This document shows, one piece after another, positions 24,467-32,755 of a DNA stretch of 33,154 bases; position 1 is the stretch's first letter, and the number at the start of each line of letters is the position of its first letter. A program made the position numbers and the translations under genes. This DNA comes from an uncultured Muribaculaceae bacterium (lineage in GTDB: Bacteria; Bacteroidota; Bacteroidia; Bacteroidales; Muribaculaceae): NCBI GenBank assembly GCA_910583675.1, contig CAJTYH010000032.1:1-33154 (forward strand). Direction: 5' to 3'. The notes below the pieces were generated by a model. That model ran no database searches. It saw only the letters and a list, made by a program, of their open reading frames with translations, and had not been told where the DNA came from.

Positions 24467-24789
24467 AAAAATTTCTATATATTCTCGCCGTGGGGTTATT
24501 TCTGACCGCATGCGGCGGCACAAAGGAATATGACGCATACGTCTCATCGTTGAAAGGGCAACCTGCGATCATAGACACGATCTCCACCCCCCAGTCATAT
24601 GCGCTCTATCTGGACTCGCTTTCCGTCATGGCACAGGAGTTTGAGGAAAAAGGAGTGAAACTTGACGAGACGCAACAAGACGAAATCTCCGCGCTCAGCG
24701 AACAGATACAAAAGTCACTTGTGGCTACCTATAACCGTCTTGCACAGACTCCCGCGACACTTCCCGACTCATTGGAAGTACCGGAATAA
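24463..24789 (+). CDS. Small predicted lipoprotein coupled to the MFS transporter
   Basis: The 108-residue product begins MKKFLYILAVGLFLTACGG, a short basic start, hydrophobic core and the lipobox LTAC with the lipidated Cys17. The mature ~91 residues are hydrophilic and rich in Gln, Glu and Ser, probably helical, with no recognised domain. The ATG overlaps the TGA of the MFS gene (ATGA at 24463-24466), which implies translational coupling and perhaps a shared role. The last 61 bases overlap the convergent gene 24729-25934. I know no named family for it. Confidence 0.8.
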   Translation: MKKFLYILAVGLFLTACGGTKEYDAYVSSLKGQPAIIDTISTPQSYALYLDSLSVMAQEFEEKGVKLDETQQDEISALSEQIQKSLVATYNRLAQTPATLPDSLEVPE

Positions 24790-25934
24790 GGATCGCACGC
24801 TACGAACTCAACATTGAAATACTCATTTTCAGGCACTAACGGCACCGCAGCAGGCGATGCCGTTGGTCTTTTTCCGGGGATTACCCTCATTACGCCCTCC
24901 ATCCCTGTCAACGTATTAAATCTATGTGCCAGCACCCCCATTGTCATTCGTAGGTTTAGTTCAACGCACGGCACAAGCGCGAATGCGTCCCCAGTCCTGA
25001 CTATCATCATGTCTACTCCCATATAACCGATATATCTTCCTGCTATGAGTGCAGACAATTCTACCGACAACCTGTTGCGCACATCTTCAATCAGTTCGCC
25101 GGGAATATAACGCATCAGTTCCTGATGTATCCGGCTATCGGAAACAATGAGATTTCCCGTATATCCTGCTCCTCTCTCATTGAAAAATCTTGACAGTCCA
25201 TAGAAATGCACCGATCCATCGGGATCAGCCCTAAAGAGCATTGCGAAATCAATGACTTTCTCATGTGCGCGTTCAATAAGGACACTCCCCTGCTTTCTTA
25301 TCACGGCTTCACATCTTGATATCAGGACATTCCTTGAAAGCATGTCGCCATTCACCACTCCCCTTCCACTGGACGACCATGGAGACTTGACATAGACGGA
25401 AGTGCCAACCTCTTCCATATATCCCCAGACGGCATCGGATGAAAAAAGTTCCTTTGCCGGATCTGCCAGAAGCATGTATTCCCATTTGTCTGAAAAGCAC
25501 TCTCTCAATGCGATGTTAAGCATACCGGCGGATCGCCTGTGGCTGAGCGATCTGACTGCATCAAGATTATTCACCATATAAGATACCGCTTCAGGAAGCA
25601 ACCCCGCATCATGTAGGCGATCGATCGCATGGCTGCTCCATCCCCACGGCACGGCTTTTCCTATCTTCAGGCCATTACAGCTTGCGATCAATTGCGGGCC
25701 TGAATCATAACGCAATTTTTCCATACATTCAAGCCACCGTTTCCTATTGCTATCCTCCTCGCAAGAGGAAACGGGTGCAACAAGCAGATAATCGGCACAA
25801 TCGCCCATCCACCACATGAGTGGAGCGCCCCATTTTGCAAGGAGTGCTGCCTGGCGTGGAGGAGTAAAACGGTTCCGCGAATTGTAGGCCAATGCGATAT
25901 CGTTCTCAGGATTGTACAGAAACAGCTTATTCAT
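24729..25934 (-). CDS. Uncharacterised ATP-grasp-like protein
   Basis: The 401-residue soluble protein starts NKLFLYNPENDIALAYNSRNRFTPPRQ, a conserved-looking N-terminus I have no function for. The second half resembles an ATP-grasp fold: VYVKSPWSSSGRGVV (Lys183 and the glycine-rich loop 187-192), SVLIERAHEKVIDFAM (Glu221, Asp229), then GYMGVDMMIV with Asp308 and CVELNLRMTMG with Glu325, Asn327 and Arg329 in the position of the Mg-binding ExNxR motif. ATP-grasp enzymes join a carboxylate to an amine or thiol, so a ligase is possible, but neither substrate nor pathway is visible. It is divergent from mutL, and its 3' end overlaps the small lipoprotein gene by 61 bases. Confidence 0.7.
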   Translation of the reverse strand: MNKLFLYNPENDIALAYNSRNRFTPPRQAALLAKWGAPLMWWMGDCADYLLVAPVSSCEEDSNRKRWLECMEKLRYDSGPQLIASCNGLKIGKAVPWGWSSHAIDRLHDAGLLPEAVSYMVNNLDAVRSLSHRRSAGMLNIALRECFSDKWEYMLLADPAKELFSSDAVWGYMEEVGTSVYVKSPWSSSGRGVVNGDMLSRNVLISRCEAVIRKQGSVLIERAHEKVIDFAMLFRADPDGSVHFYGLSRFFNERGAGYTGNLIVSDSRIHQELMRYIPGELIEDVRNRLSVELSALIAGRYIGYMGVDMMIVRTGDAFALVPCVELNLRMTMGVLAHRFNTLTGMEGVMRVIPGKRPTASPAAVPLVPENEYFNVEFVACDPYSGTSNESGSVAGVCARRL

Positions 25935-25978
25935 AAAGACTTAGTAATCCCCAAAGTTATCAGTGCCGCATGCACGGA

Positions 25979-26009
25979 TTGCAAATTTACTAAATCTTTA
26001 GTAACTTTA
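25979..26009 (+). promoter_or_regulatory. Predicted promoter for mutL
   Basis: TTG (25979-25981) is followed after 20 bp by TAACTTTA (26002-26009), one base off the -7 consensus. Initiation would be near 26016, giving a leader of only about 14 nt. It overlaps a divergent -7 box at 25982-25989. Confidence 0.45.
25982..25989 (-). promoter_or_regulatory. Predicted -7 box for the ATP-grasp-like gene
   Basis: On the minus strand the sequence is TAAATTTG, an exact TAnnTTTG match, 48 bases upstream of the ATG at 25934. The -33 region is poor. It directly abuts the predicted -33 of the mutL promoter. Confidence 0.4.
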
Positions 26010-26029
26010 CGTTTCAAAAAAGTGCTTAA

Positions 26030-28006
26030 ATGAGTGATGTGATCAGACTGCTGCCGGATTCGGTGGCAAACCAGATAGCCGCCGGGGAGGTGATACAACG
26101 CCCTGCTTCGGTAATAAAGGAACTCGTGGAAAATGCCGTTGATGCCGGCGCGCGAAGCATAAAGATCATACTCCGTGACGGAGGCAAAAATCTCATCCAA
26201 GTCATAGACGACGGTTGCGGAATGTCCGATACCGATGCGCGACTGGCTTTTGAACGGCATGCGACATCAAAAATAAAGGATGCGTCCGACCTCTTCGACC
26301 TTCACACAATGGGATTTCGCGGGGAAGCTCTCCCTTCGATCGCAGCAGTAGCCCAGATAGAGCTGCGCACCATGCGCAAGGGGGATGCGATAGGCACAAA
26401 ATTGATGCTGGCTGCCTCGAAGTTTGAGAGCCAGGAGGCAGACGCTTGTCCCGTCGGCACGAATCTGGCTGTCAAGAATCTGTTTTTCAATTTTCCCGCA
26501 CGCCGCAAGTTCCTGAAGAAGGATTCGGTGGAACTGTCGCACATCGTTCATGAATTCGAACGGCTCGCACTGGTCAACCCCGACAAGGAGTTCCTTTTGG
26601 TGCACAACGACGTGACCTTGCATCAGCTTATCCCCGGAACACTGAAACAACGGGTCGTGGGACTATTCGGAAAAGTGCTTGAAAAACAACTGATACCTGT
26701 AAGTACGGAGACATCACTCGTCAAAATCAACGGTCTGGTTTCATTGCCAGAGAACACGCGTAAGCGCAATCCTCTCCAATTTTTCTTCGTGAACGGACGC
26801 AATATGCGACATACCTACTTCCAGAAAGCCGTGCTCCACTGCTATGAGAACCTGATCCCGGCAGACCATCAACCGAATTTCTTCCTTGACTTCGAAGTAG
26901 ATCCATCCACGATAGATGTAAACATCCATCCCACAAAAAGCGAGATAAAGTTTGAAAACGAGGCTCCAATATGGCAGATCCTGGTGGCTGCCATCAAGGA
27001 GGCGCTGGGGAAATTCAATGCCGTCCCATCGATAGACTTTGACTCTACCGACGTTATAGACATCCCTGTATTCAATCCCGTAACAACACCGGATTTCAGC
27101 GACATACCTTCAAATGACTATAATCCGTTCGCTATTGGGGGCGACAATAACACCATTGATCGAACACCTGCCAATAATAGAGCGGTCAAATCTCCATCTG
27201 CATTGAACTACGGAACGGGGATGGATTTGCGATCCTCACCAGTCAGCCAATCCCGCAACGTAGGAGCACTTTCCGACTGGGATAGGTTGTACCGCGACTT
27301 TCAGGCTGCAACCAACTGCGGGGAGATAGCTCCGGACATCACGGATTTTTCCACTCCGGCAAAGGCAGAAAGTGCACTGAACATGTCTGATACCCAATCA
27401 GAAAGCCAGCCCGGAACACTGCCCGATATGGAGATGGCGGAATCAAGCGGAATGCTCAGATTGAGAAACCGATTCATAATTGTGCCTGCCGCCAGAGGAT
27501 TGATGGTAATAGACCGCTACAGGGCACATCTGAAAGTCTTGTACGAGAAATTCATTCAACTGTCCGCCAACTTTCTGGGGGAATCTCAACAGATACTTTT
27601 TCCTGAAACAATAACATTGACGGTAGCTCAGAATGTAATTCTGGGAAGCATGCTTGAGGAGGTGCGTATACTCGGCTTCGACCTGTCATTCCTTGGGGAC
27701 AACGTATGGGCAATCAATGCCGTGCCACCGGCATTGACAAAAATGAACGCGGCAGACACACTGATGAAAATGATAGAATGCGTGGCAGACGAGACCATGC
27801 TTCCGGGAGCAGACATAAAGAGACGCGTGGCTCTATCAATGGCACGTGCTACCGCCATGGGTGCCACGCATGCAATCACCGAGGATGAAGCGGAAGCACT
27901 GCTTGGCAATTTCCTGTCATTGCCCGACCCGGCCTATTCCCCAGATGGGAAGCCCACTTTCTTCATCCTTGAGACATCCGAGATAAGGAAGCGATTGCAG
28001 GTATAG
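26030..28006 (+). CDS. mutL: DNA mismatch repair protein MutL
   Basis: MutL is the ATP-driven matchmaker of mismatch repair. The 658 residues begin with the GHKL ATPase core: VIKELVENAVDAGA (ATP-binding Glu/Asn), IDDGCGM, ATSKI and MGFRGEAL, then the transducer domain ending with NVDVNIHPTKSEIKF-type sequence. A low-complexity linker (about 340-470) leads to the C-terminal dimerisation domain. Motifs of the MutL endonuclease are degenerate: DQHAxxE is replaced by DRYRAHLKVLYE (495-506), CPHGRP by SPDGKP near the C-terminus, and there is no ACR. The protein therefore looks like a non-cleaving MutL. It ends one base before the convergent maf gene. Confidence 0.95.
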   Translation: MSDVIRLLPDSVANQIAAGEVIQRPASVIKELVENAVDAGARSIKIILRDGGKNLIQVIDDGCGMSDTDARLAFERHATSKIKDASDLFDLHTMGFRGEALPSIAAVAQIELRTMRKGDAIGTKLMLAASKFESQEADACPVGTNLAVKNLFFNFPARRKFLKKDSVELSHIVHEFERLALVNPDKEFLLVHNDVTLHQLIPGTLKQRVVGLFGKVLEKQLIPVSTETSLVKINGLVSLPENTRKRNPLQFFFVNGRNMRHTYFQKAVLHCYENLIPADHQPNFFLDFEVDPSTIDVNIHPTKSEIKFENEAPIWQILVAAIKEALGKFNAVPSIDFDSTDVIDIPVFNPVTTPDFSDIPSNDYNPFAIGGDNNTIDRTPANNRAVKSPSALNYGTGMDLRSSPVSQSRNVGALSDWDRLYRDFQAATNCGEIAPDITDFSTPAKAESALNMSDTQSESQPGTLPDMEMAESSGMLRLRNRFIIVPAARGLMVIDRYRAHLKVLYEKFIQLSANFLGESQQILFPETITLTVAQNVILGSMLEEVRILGFDLSFLGDNVWAINAVPPALTKMNAADTLMKMIECVADETMLPGADIKRRVALSMARATAMGATHAITEDEAEALLGNFLSLPDPAYSPDGKPTFFILETSEIRKRLQV

Positions 28007-28007
28007 G

Positions 28008-28601
28008 TCACATATTTTTCAGGCACGCATACAATCTGCGCAATGGAAGCCCCATCACATTGTAATAGTCACCACGTATGCCATTCACACCTATATAACC
28101 GATCCATTCTTGTATTCCGTAGGCACCCGCCTTGTCAAGCGGACGGTAATGCTCCACGTAATATGCGATTTCCGCATCGGACAATTCGGCGAATTCCACA
28201 TATGTAGTCTCGGAAAACGTCTCCATACGGGAAGGTGACAACAACGTGACTCCGGTGACGACCTTATGCGTATGACCCGACAATTCCCTCAGCATGGCAA
28301 CGGCATCAGCCTCGTCGCTTGGCTTTCCAAGCACTTTTCCACCATCAATCACCACCGTATCCGCCGTGATCAGTATCTCATCAGGCATCAATTCATCGGC
28401 ATATGCCTCAGCTTTCTTCCGGGAGATGAATGGAGCCACATCTTCCGGCAACATATCACACGGATAGCTCTCATCAACATCCTTCACCGCCGCCTGATGC
28501 ACCTCTATTCCTATCATGCCAAGAAGCTCCCTACGGCGAGGAGACGCACTGGCAAGAAGCAACTTCTTGTCTCCAAAAATCTGTCTTGAGCCGATTTTCA
28601 T
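28008..28601 (-). CDS. maf: Maf-family nucleoside triphosphate pyrophosphatase
   Basis: Maf proteins hydrolyse non-canonical or modified nucleoside triphosphates (dTTP/UTP or m7GTP) to monophosphates. With the start at ATG 28601 the protein has 197 residues and begins MKIGSRQIFGDKKLLLASASPRRREL, with the signature SASPRRREL near 18-26. Other motifs are ISRKKAEAYA, LITADTVVIDGGKVLGKP and the late DKAGAYGIQEWIGYIGVNGIRGDYYNVMG-type block. The frame remains open upstream but that stretch is the kdsC gene in another frame. It starts 7 bases after kdsC, in a minus-strand operon, and its stop is one base from the convergent mutL stop. Confidence 0.93.
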   Translation of the reverse strand: MKIGSRQIFGDKKLLLASASPRRRELLGMIGIEVHQAAVKDVDESYPCDMLPEDVAPFISRKKAEAYADELMPDEILITADTVVIDGGKVLGKPSDEADAVAMLRELSGHTHKVVTGVTLLSPSRMETFSETTYVEFAELSDAEIAYYVEHYRPLDKAGAYGIQEWIGYIGVNGIRGDYYNVMGLPLRRLYACLKNM

Positions 28602-28608
28602 ATTTCTA

Positions 28609-29139
28609 TCATTTATTCCAGCCCCACGCCTTGTCGCATTTCGGCCATTCTCCCCTTGCCCTGAGAATCTCCTCAAGCAGGTCACGTGCCACTCCATGGC
28701 CGCCATTGACGGGAGACACATATCCGGCTATATCGATAATGTCTACCGCAGCATCAGACGGTGCCACAGCCAAACCGGCAATCTCCATGCACTCACTGTC
28801 AGGCACGTCATCCCCGACATAGGCCACTTCAGAAGCTTCAAGGCCATGTTCCTTAATCCAGTTCAGGAACAGTTCCTTTTTCACACCCGCCTTAAGGTAG
28901 ACATCCCTGATACCGAGGTTATGGAAACGCTGTTCAAGCCCGTCGCCGCAAGCGCCACTTATCACTGCTATTTTCAATCCCTTCCGCACCGCGAGCTGCA
29001 ATGCATATCCATCCTTGACATTAGCCATGCGGCATGGATTGCCATCAGCCCCGAGAGGGATCATCGAAGGGGAAAGAACCCCGTCAATATCAAATACCAC
29101 CCCCCTTATCTTGCCAAGGTCATAATTTATCTTGCTCAT
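28609..29139 (-). CDS. kdsC: KdsC-like HAD phosphatase (3-deoxy-D-manno-octulosonate 8-phosphate phosphatase)
   Basis: KdsC dephosphorylates KDO 8-phosphate in lipopolysaccharide core synthesis. The 176-residue length and lack of a cap domain fit the C0-type HAD family. Motifs: VVFDIDGVLSP with nucleophile Asp17 and Asp19, VISGACG for motif II, VKKELF for the lysine, and YVGDDVPDSECM for the motif IV acidic pair. The sequence GVLSPSMIPLGADGN replaces the DGVLTDG found in many KdsC, so a related HAD phosphatase cannot be excluded. It sits 30 bases after the DUF2520 gene and 7 bases before maf, an order often seen in Bacteroidales. Confidence 0.82.
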   Translation of the reverse strand: MSKINYDLGKIRGVVFDIDGVLSPSMIPLGADGNPCRMANVKDGYALQLAVRKGLKIAVISGACGDGLEQRFHNLGIRDVYLKAGVKKELFLNWIKEHGLEASEVAYVGDDVPDSECMEIAGLAVAPSDAAVDIIDIAGYVSPVNGGHGVARDLLEEILRARGEWPKCDKAWGWNK

Positions 29140-29169
29140 AAGCCAATCTCATCCATTGATAGTTGTCAA

Positions 29170-30009
29170 TCACCGTCGGTCAGGATACTCATTCAGTATC
29201 CTGTCTGCGAGGATTCGGTAAATCTCCCTGTCATTGTCCCTCAACATTTCCATATGTTTTCTGACCACCTCGCGGTCACCGCGTCTGGCCGGCCCGGTCA
29301 TCGCTTCAAGGGGAGAAATATCATTGAGTTTCCCTAATGTCGCTTTCAGCAGCGGCATCATATAGGTAATGTCAAGGCCATCCTTTTTCAATAGTTCATC
29401 TGCAATCAGCCACATGAGGTTGGCATAATTGCATGCAAAAACAGCGGAAACGTGCAGGCGCCCTCGCCGTTCGCTGTCGGCATATTCAACGCGTCCCGAC
29501 AACATCCCAGCCAAAGAGGCCAGTCGTTCACTTACTGAAACGGTATTCCCCTCTATGAAAAACGGTATTTCCGAAACATCCACCCTCACATCACGCGTAA
29601 ATGTCTGCAACGGATAAAATACTCCGTAATTGGTCTTGGAACCGGCAAAGACATCTGCCGGAACACTCCCCGACGTATGTGCCCAAATACCGGGATAATC
29701 GGGAAGAGAATCAGAGATCCGCGCGATGCTATCGTCGTTTACAGCAAGCAGATACAAATCTGACGCGCACTCTACATCGTCAAGAGTGCAGGATGCCATG
29801 CAACCGCCTCCGATAAGCCGGCTCAATCTCTGCGCCGACTCCAATCTACGGCTCACAACCTGTACTATGTCAGCCACCTTGGCGAGAGACTGTCCCAAAT
29901 GTGTTGCAACATTGCCGGCACCTATAAGAGAGATTTTCCAACGTTTACTCTCCAATCCATTCTCATTGGAACCGACAGGCAATTTGTTGCCGGCAGTGTC
30001 ATTACTCAT
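29170..30009 (-). CDS. Rossmann-fold and DUF2520 domain protein
   Basis: The 279-residue cytoplasmic protein has an NAD(P)-binding Rossmann motif ISLIGAGNVATHLGQSL (about 26-42) and a C-terminal DUF2520-type helical domain containing FACNYANLMWLIADELL (about 190-206) and ATLGKLNDISPLEAMTGPARRGD. The architecture resembles 3-hydroxyisobutyrate or 6-phosphogluconate dehydrogenase relatives, but no substrate is known. Its ATG overlaps the stop of the nitroreductase gene by 8 bases, so translation is probably coupled. It is upstream of kdsC and maf. The first ~22 residues are not conserved-looking, and a later start is possible. Confidence 0.85.
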   Translation of the reverse strand: MSNDTAGNKLPVGSNENGLESKRWKISLIGAGNVATHLGQSLAKVADIVQVVSRRLESAQRLSRLIGGGCMASCTLDDVECASDLYLLAVNDDSIARISDSLPDYPGIWAHTSGSVPADVFAGSKTNYGVFYPLQTFTRDVRVDVSEIPFFIEGNTVSVSERLASLAGMLSGRVEYADSERRGRLHVSAVFACNYANLMWLIADELLKKDGLDITYMMPLLKATLGKLNDISPLEAMTGPARRGDREVVRKHMEMLRDNDREIYRILADRILNEYPDRR

Positions 30010-30538
30010 TACGCCACTTACCGATATGGACTTTCTCCCACTGCAACTTGGCCGGATCTATGGGGCGACGCTCCTCGTTCTTATGACCAATCGTAACGAT
30101 ACATAATACACCGAATTCATCAGGTATACCGAGGGCTTCCCTTACATAATCCTCTGCCGGCTCACCGTCTTCCCTGTAACGATCGCGCACCTCAACCCAG
30201 CAGGAGCCTAATCCAAGCGCCGTCGCCTGTAGTTGCATGAAAGACGCAGCCACGGAAGCATCCTCTATCCAAGCCTCGCTCTTTGTAATGTCGGCCGTAA
30301 CCACCACCGCCAAAGGAGCCTTAGCTATGGAAGTTGCATAGTTAGGCTTGCATTTGCTTAAGTGATCCAGCATTTCTGGATCCTCTATTACCACAAACTG
30401 CCAGGAACGGCCGCTTTTCGACGACGGAGCTGTCAAGGCAGCTTCCAATATGAGTTTGACATCCTCCGGATCAACCTTCTCCTCAGTGTACTTCCGTATG
30501 CTTCGACGATTTAATAATAGCTCGTGAAAATTTTCCAT
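30002..30538 (-). CDS. Nitroreductase-family flavoprotein
   Basis: With the start at ATG 30538 the protein has 178 residues and begins MENFHELLLNRRSIRKY, the FMN-contacting RRSIRKY being the family signature (residues 11-17). Further features are LTAPSSKSGRSWQFVVIED (about 40-58), SVAASFMQLQATALGLGSCWV and IPDEFGVLCIVTIGHKNEERRP. Family members use FMN and NAD(P)H to reduce nitro compounds, quinones or flavins; the natural substrate is unknown. The frame extends upstream, but that part overlaps the spacer and the end of the HU/SPOR gene and shows no family sequence. The 3' end overlaps the DUF2520 gene by 8 bases. Confidence 0.9.
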   Translation of the reverse strand: MENFHELLLNRRSIRKYTEEKVDPEDVKLILEAALTAPSSKSGRSWQFVVIEDPEMLDHLSKCKPNYATSIAKAPLAVVVTADITKSEAWIEDASVAASFMQLQATALGLGSCWVEVRDRYREDGEPAEDYVREALGIPDEFGVLCIVTIGHKNEERRPIDPAKLQWEKVHIGKWRNE

Positions 30539-30605
30539 ACTATAATGCCTAATTAAATTTCTGCAGAACCGCCTTGCCCAACCAACAAGACCTTCCTCAA
30601 GGTGA

Positions 30606-31649
30606 TCAGCGACGACATATCCATGCATCAGCCTCATTTACAAGGGCAGTCATTGATGAAGCCATTGCATAGTCTGCACCTGTAGCGGCATACACACGAC
30701 ATCTCCCATCCATCTGCAATATCCCCAGTTTAGATCCCGGATGGGATTTAACATAACTGTTTGCTTGGGTCATTGTAGGGAAAGAGGCCACGATCACAAA
30801 GTACGGATCTGCATCATTAAAACGGATTTCAGGCATATCAGGTTCACGTTCACTCATAGCAGCCTCCGTCACCGATATAGCTTGAACCGTATCGGTTGCC
30901 ATGGGACTTACAATTGCCGACACGGAATCTTTTACCACCACCGCATGGGCGGCATATTCGAAATCAGCCAAATTGTCAACCGATTTCATATAACTCCCTG
31001 CAACCGGAGCAATGGAAGCCGTTTGTGCATTCTTGTCAATCCTTATAGGAGAAAGCACAAAGAAAGCCAATGTCAACAATACTGCTACGGTCGCTACGAT
31101 CCCTGAGGCATAAGCCCTCCACTGCGAAGGCAACCAACCGAAACGTCGCGACCCAGTAGACTCCTTGATTTCGCTTTCATCAGGAATAGGTACGGGAACC
31201 CGCTTCTCAACGAGCCTATTGGACGCTTCAATCAATTTCGGTGAAATCGGAAACAGACCATAAAATGAGCCGTTTACCCCTGCAATATTCAATGCCGGAT
31301 CAAATGTGATTTCCCCGCTATCGGTCAAACGCAGAATACCTAATCTACCCAACGACACTTGCTTTTCCGAATCAAGCTGACTGAGAAGCTGCTTTATCTC
31401 ACTATCAATAAACGAAAGAGCTTCTTCTACGCTGACATCCAACGCACGGCCTACAGACGCTGCAAGCAAACCATCGCTTTCTGTCAACCACTTGTTAAAT
31501 GCCAGTTCACGGCCGGGAGGCAGAATCTGCTTGCCATCCACATCAAATGCCGCCGGCTTATACCGACATAAGAACGCACCAATTCCGGGCACGATAACAC
31601 AATCGTGCCTACGAATCAAATATTCTATATGTCGGTCAATAATTCTCAT
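30606..31649 (-). CDS. HU-like (CCDC81-type) domain and SPOR domain membrane protein
   Basis: The 347-residue protein has three parts. Residues 1-145 form an HU/CCDC81-like prokaryotic domain (IEYLIRRHDCVIVPGIGAFL, then LAFNKWLTESDGLLA and VSLGRLGILRL). A single membrane helix lies at about 181-200. The C-terminal ~70 residues (about 277-345, FVIVASFPTMTQANSYV to the end) look like a SPOR domain, which binds denuded septal peptidoglycan. The SPOR part would be periplasmic, linking a cytoplasmic DNA-binding-like domain to the cell wall, so a role in division or nucleoid-envelope tethering is an inference. It starts the minus-strand run that continues with the nitroreductase 67 bases on. Confidence 0.85.
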   Translation of the reverse strand: MRIIDRHIEYLIRRHDCVIVPGIGAFLCRYKPAAFDVDGKQILPPGRELAFNKWLTESDGLLAASVGRALDVSVEEALSFIDSEIKQLLSQLDSEKQVSLGRLGILRLTDSGEITFDPALNIAGVNGSFYGLFPISPKLIEASNRLVEKRVPVPIPDESEIKESTGSRRFGWLPSQWRAYASGIVATVAVLLTLAFFVLSPIRIDKNAQTASIAPVAGSYMKSVDNLADFEYAAHAVVVKDSVSAIVSPMATDTVQAISVTEAAMSEREPDMPEIRFNDADPYFVIVASFPTMTQANSYVKSHPGSKLGILQMDGRCRVYAATGADYAMASSMTALVNEADAWICRR

Positions 31650-31683
31650 TTAAACCTAATCATCTCCAAACCCCTTCAATATG

Positions 31684-31691
31684 CAAATTTA
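31684..31691 (-). promoter_or_regulatory. Predicted -7 box for the HU/SPOR gene
   Basis: Read on the minus strand this is TAAATTTG, an exact TAnnTTTG match, 35 bases before the ATG at 31649. No convincing -33 TTG lies 19-21 bp upstream. Confidence 0.4.
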
Positions 31692-31765
31692 ATACTTTTT
31701 CCCCTAACCATCCCCTTTTCGTCAAAATATTTTTACGCCGGCGGATTAAAACCAGCTGACAACAA

Positions 31766-31786
31766 CCATTGCACCAGATACAATGG
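31766..31786 (-). terminator. Possible terminator hairpin after the outer-membrane protein gene
   Basis: CCATTG (31766-31771) and CAATGG (31781-31786) pair around nine bases. On the minus strand the stem is followed by GTTGTTGTC, T-rich but not a T run. It lies about 70 bases beyond the stop of the gene at 31855. The 205-base gap 31650-31854 contains this, the -7 box at 31684 and nothing else I can support. Confidence 0.3.
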
Positions 31787-31854
31787 CTTGCCATAATACC
31801 CAGTGCAACAATCATATGATGAATCCGCGCTTTTATCAAAGCACTTGTCAATAT

Positions 31855-32682
31855 TTAGAATGCATAGCCCAATCGCAACTGGAAATTATTGGAGAAGAAA
31901 TTGCCTTGCTCACGCTTGTTTCCCTTCTTGCCTCCCACAGAAATCTCATTGTCCCCCCCTTCATATATGGGAATAAATCCACGCTGCCAGGTGAAATCAA
32001 GGTTGAAGTGCCCGAACCAATAACCAACGCCCAAATTGATTCCCACATCATACTTACGCATGCCAGCAAGGTCGCCAATCTTGACCTTAGACTCGTTTTC
32101 ATTGAAATCATTGCGATTCCCATACTTTGAAGTGGATACAATCTGGTCTGTCATATGGGTCTTGAAATCACCCGCAAAATCATAGCTCGCATACGCTCCA
32201 AGATGCACATCAGCGGCCATACGCTCAAGGAATGTGTACTTATATCCGATAGTAAAGGGAGAAAACTGAACGTTGTAGGTTGAAAGGGTCATTTCCTCGG
32301 TCTTCTTATGATAATCAGACCCTCCGGAAACCTGGCTCGTTCCAGACTTTGACCATTCCGCACTTGTCTTATAGCCCCTCATGGCTAAATCAAGCCCCAT
32401 ACCCCAATAGAGGGGATGAGTACCAAAAGATTTGTTGAATCCGATAGAAACTACATAGCCCGTGGCACTCTTGAAATTTCCATCCCATTTTCCATTGTCC
32501 CAGATAGCGTCCTGCGTTTCCTTCGCACTACCAGCAACGCCATTGAATCCAACACCGGCCCGCAAGACCCATACAGCCTTTCCTGAATTGAAATCTGGAA
32601 GTTCCAACGCTTCACCAACTCCCATACCATGCATTGCCGTTAATGGCAACAGAAGCAAAAGAAAAAATAATGTTTTTCTCAT
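31855..32682 (-). CDS. Predicted outer-membrane beta-barrel protein
   Basis: The 275-residue product starts with a signal peptide (MRKTLFFLLLLLPLTAMHGMG, basic start, leucine core, likely cleavage near residue 20). The mature part alternates hydrophobic and polar residues in segments such as AVWVLRAGVGFNGVAG, TGYVVSIGFNKSF, LDLAMRGYKT, TIGYKYTFL and LGVGYWFGHFNLDFTW, and it ends NFQLRLGYAF with the terminal Phe expected for outer-membrane insertion. This fits the porin-like OmpA-barrel (outer_membrane_beta-barrel) group. No ligand can be proposed. The gene probably has a leader of about 250 nt containing the structured element at 32756-32875. Confidence 0.8.
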   Translation of the reverse strand: MRKTLFFLLLLLPLTAMHGMGVGEALELPDFNSGKAVWVLRAGVGFNGVAGSAKETQDAIWDNGKWDGNFKSATGYVVSIGFNKSFGTHPLYWGMGLDLAMRGYKTSAEWSKSGTSQVSGGSDYHKKTEEMTLSTYNVQFSPFTIGYKYTFLERMAADVHLGAYASYDFAGDFKTHMTDQIVSTSKYGNRNDFNENESKVKIGDLAGMRKYDVGINLGVGYWFGHFNLDFTWQRGFIPIYEGGDNEISVGGKKGNKREQGNFFSNNFQLRLGYAF

Positions 32683-32755
32683 GATTGATTTGTGTGGTTC
32701 CCAGTTCCTTGAACCTCTTAAGATACAGAAGCGTGGAACTGTATGCCACGTCCTA

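Noticed and set aside
28516..29337. 273-codon plus-strand frame over kdsC and its neighbours
   Set aside because: It spans two well-supported minus-strand genes and has no domain signal.
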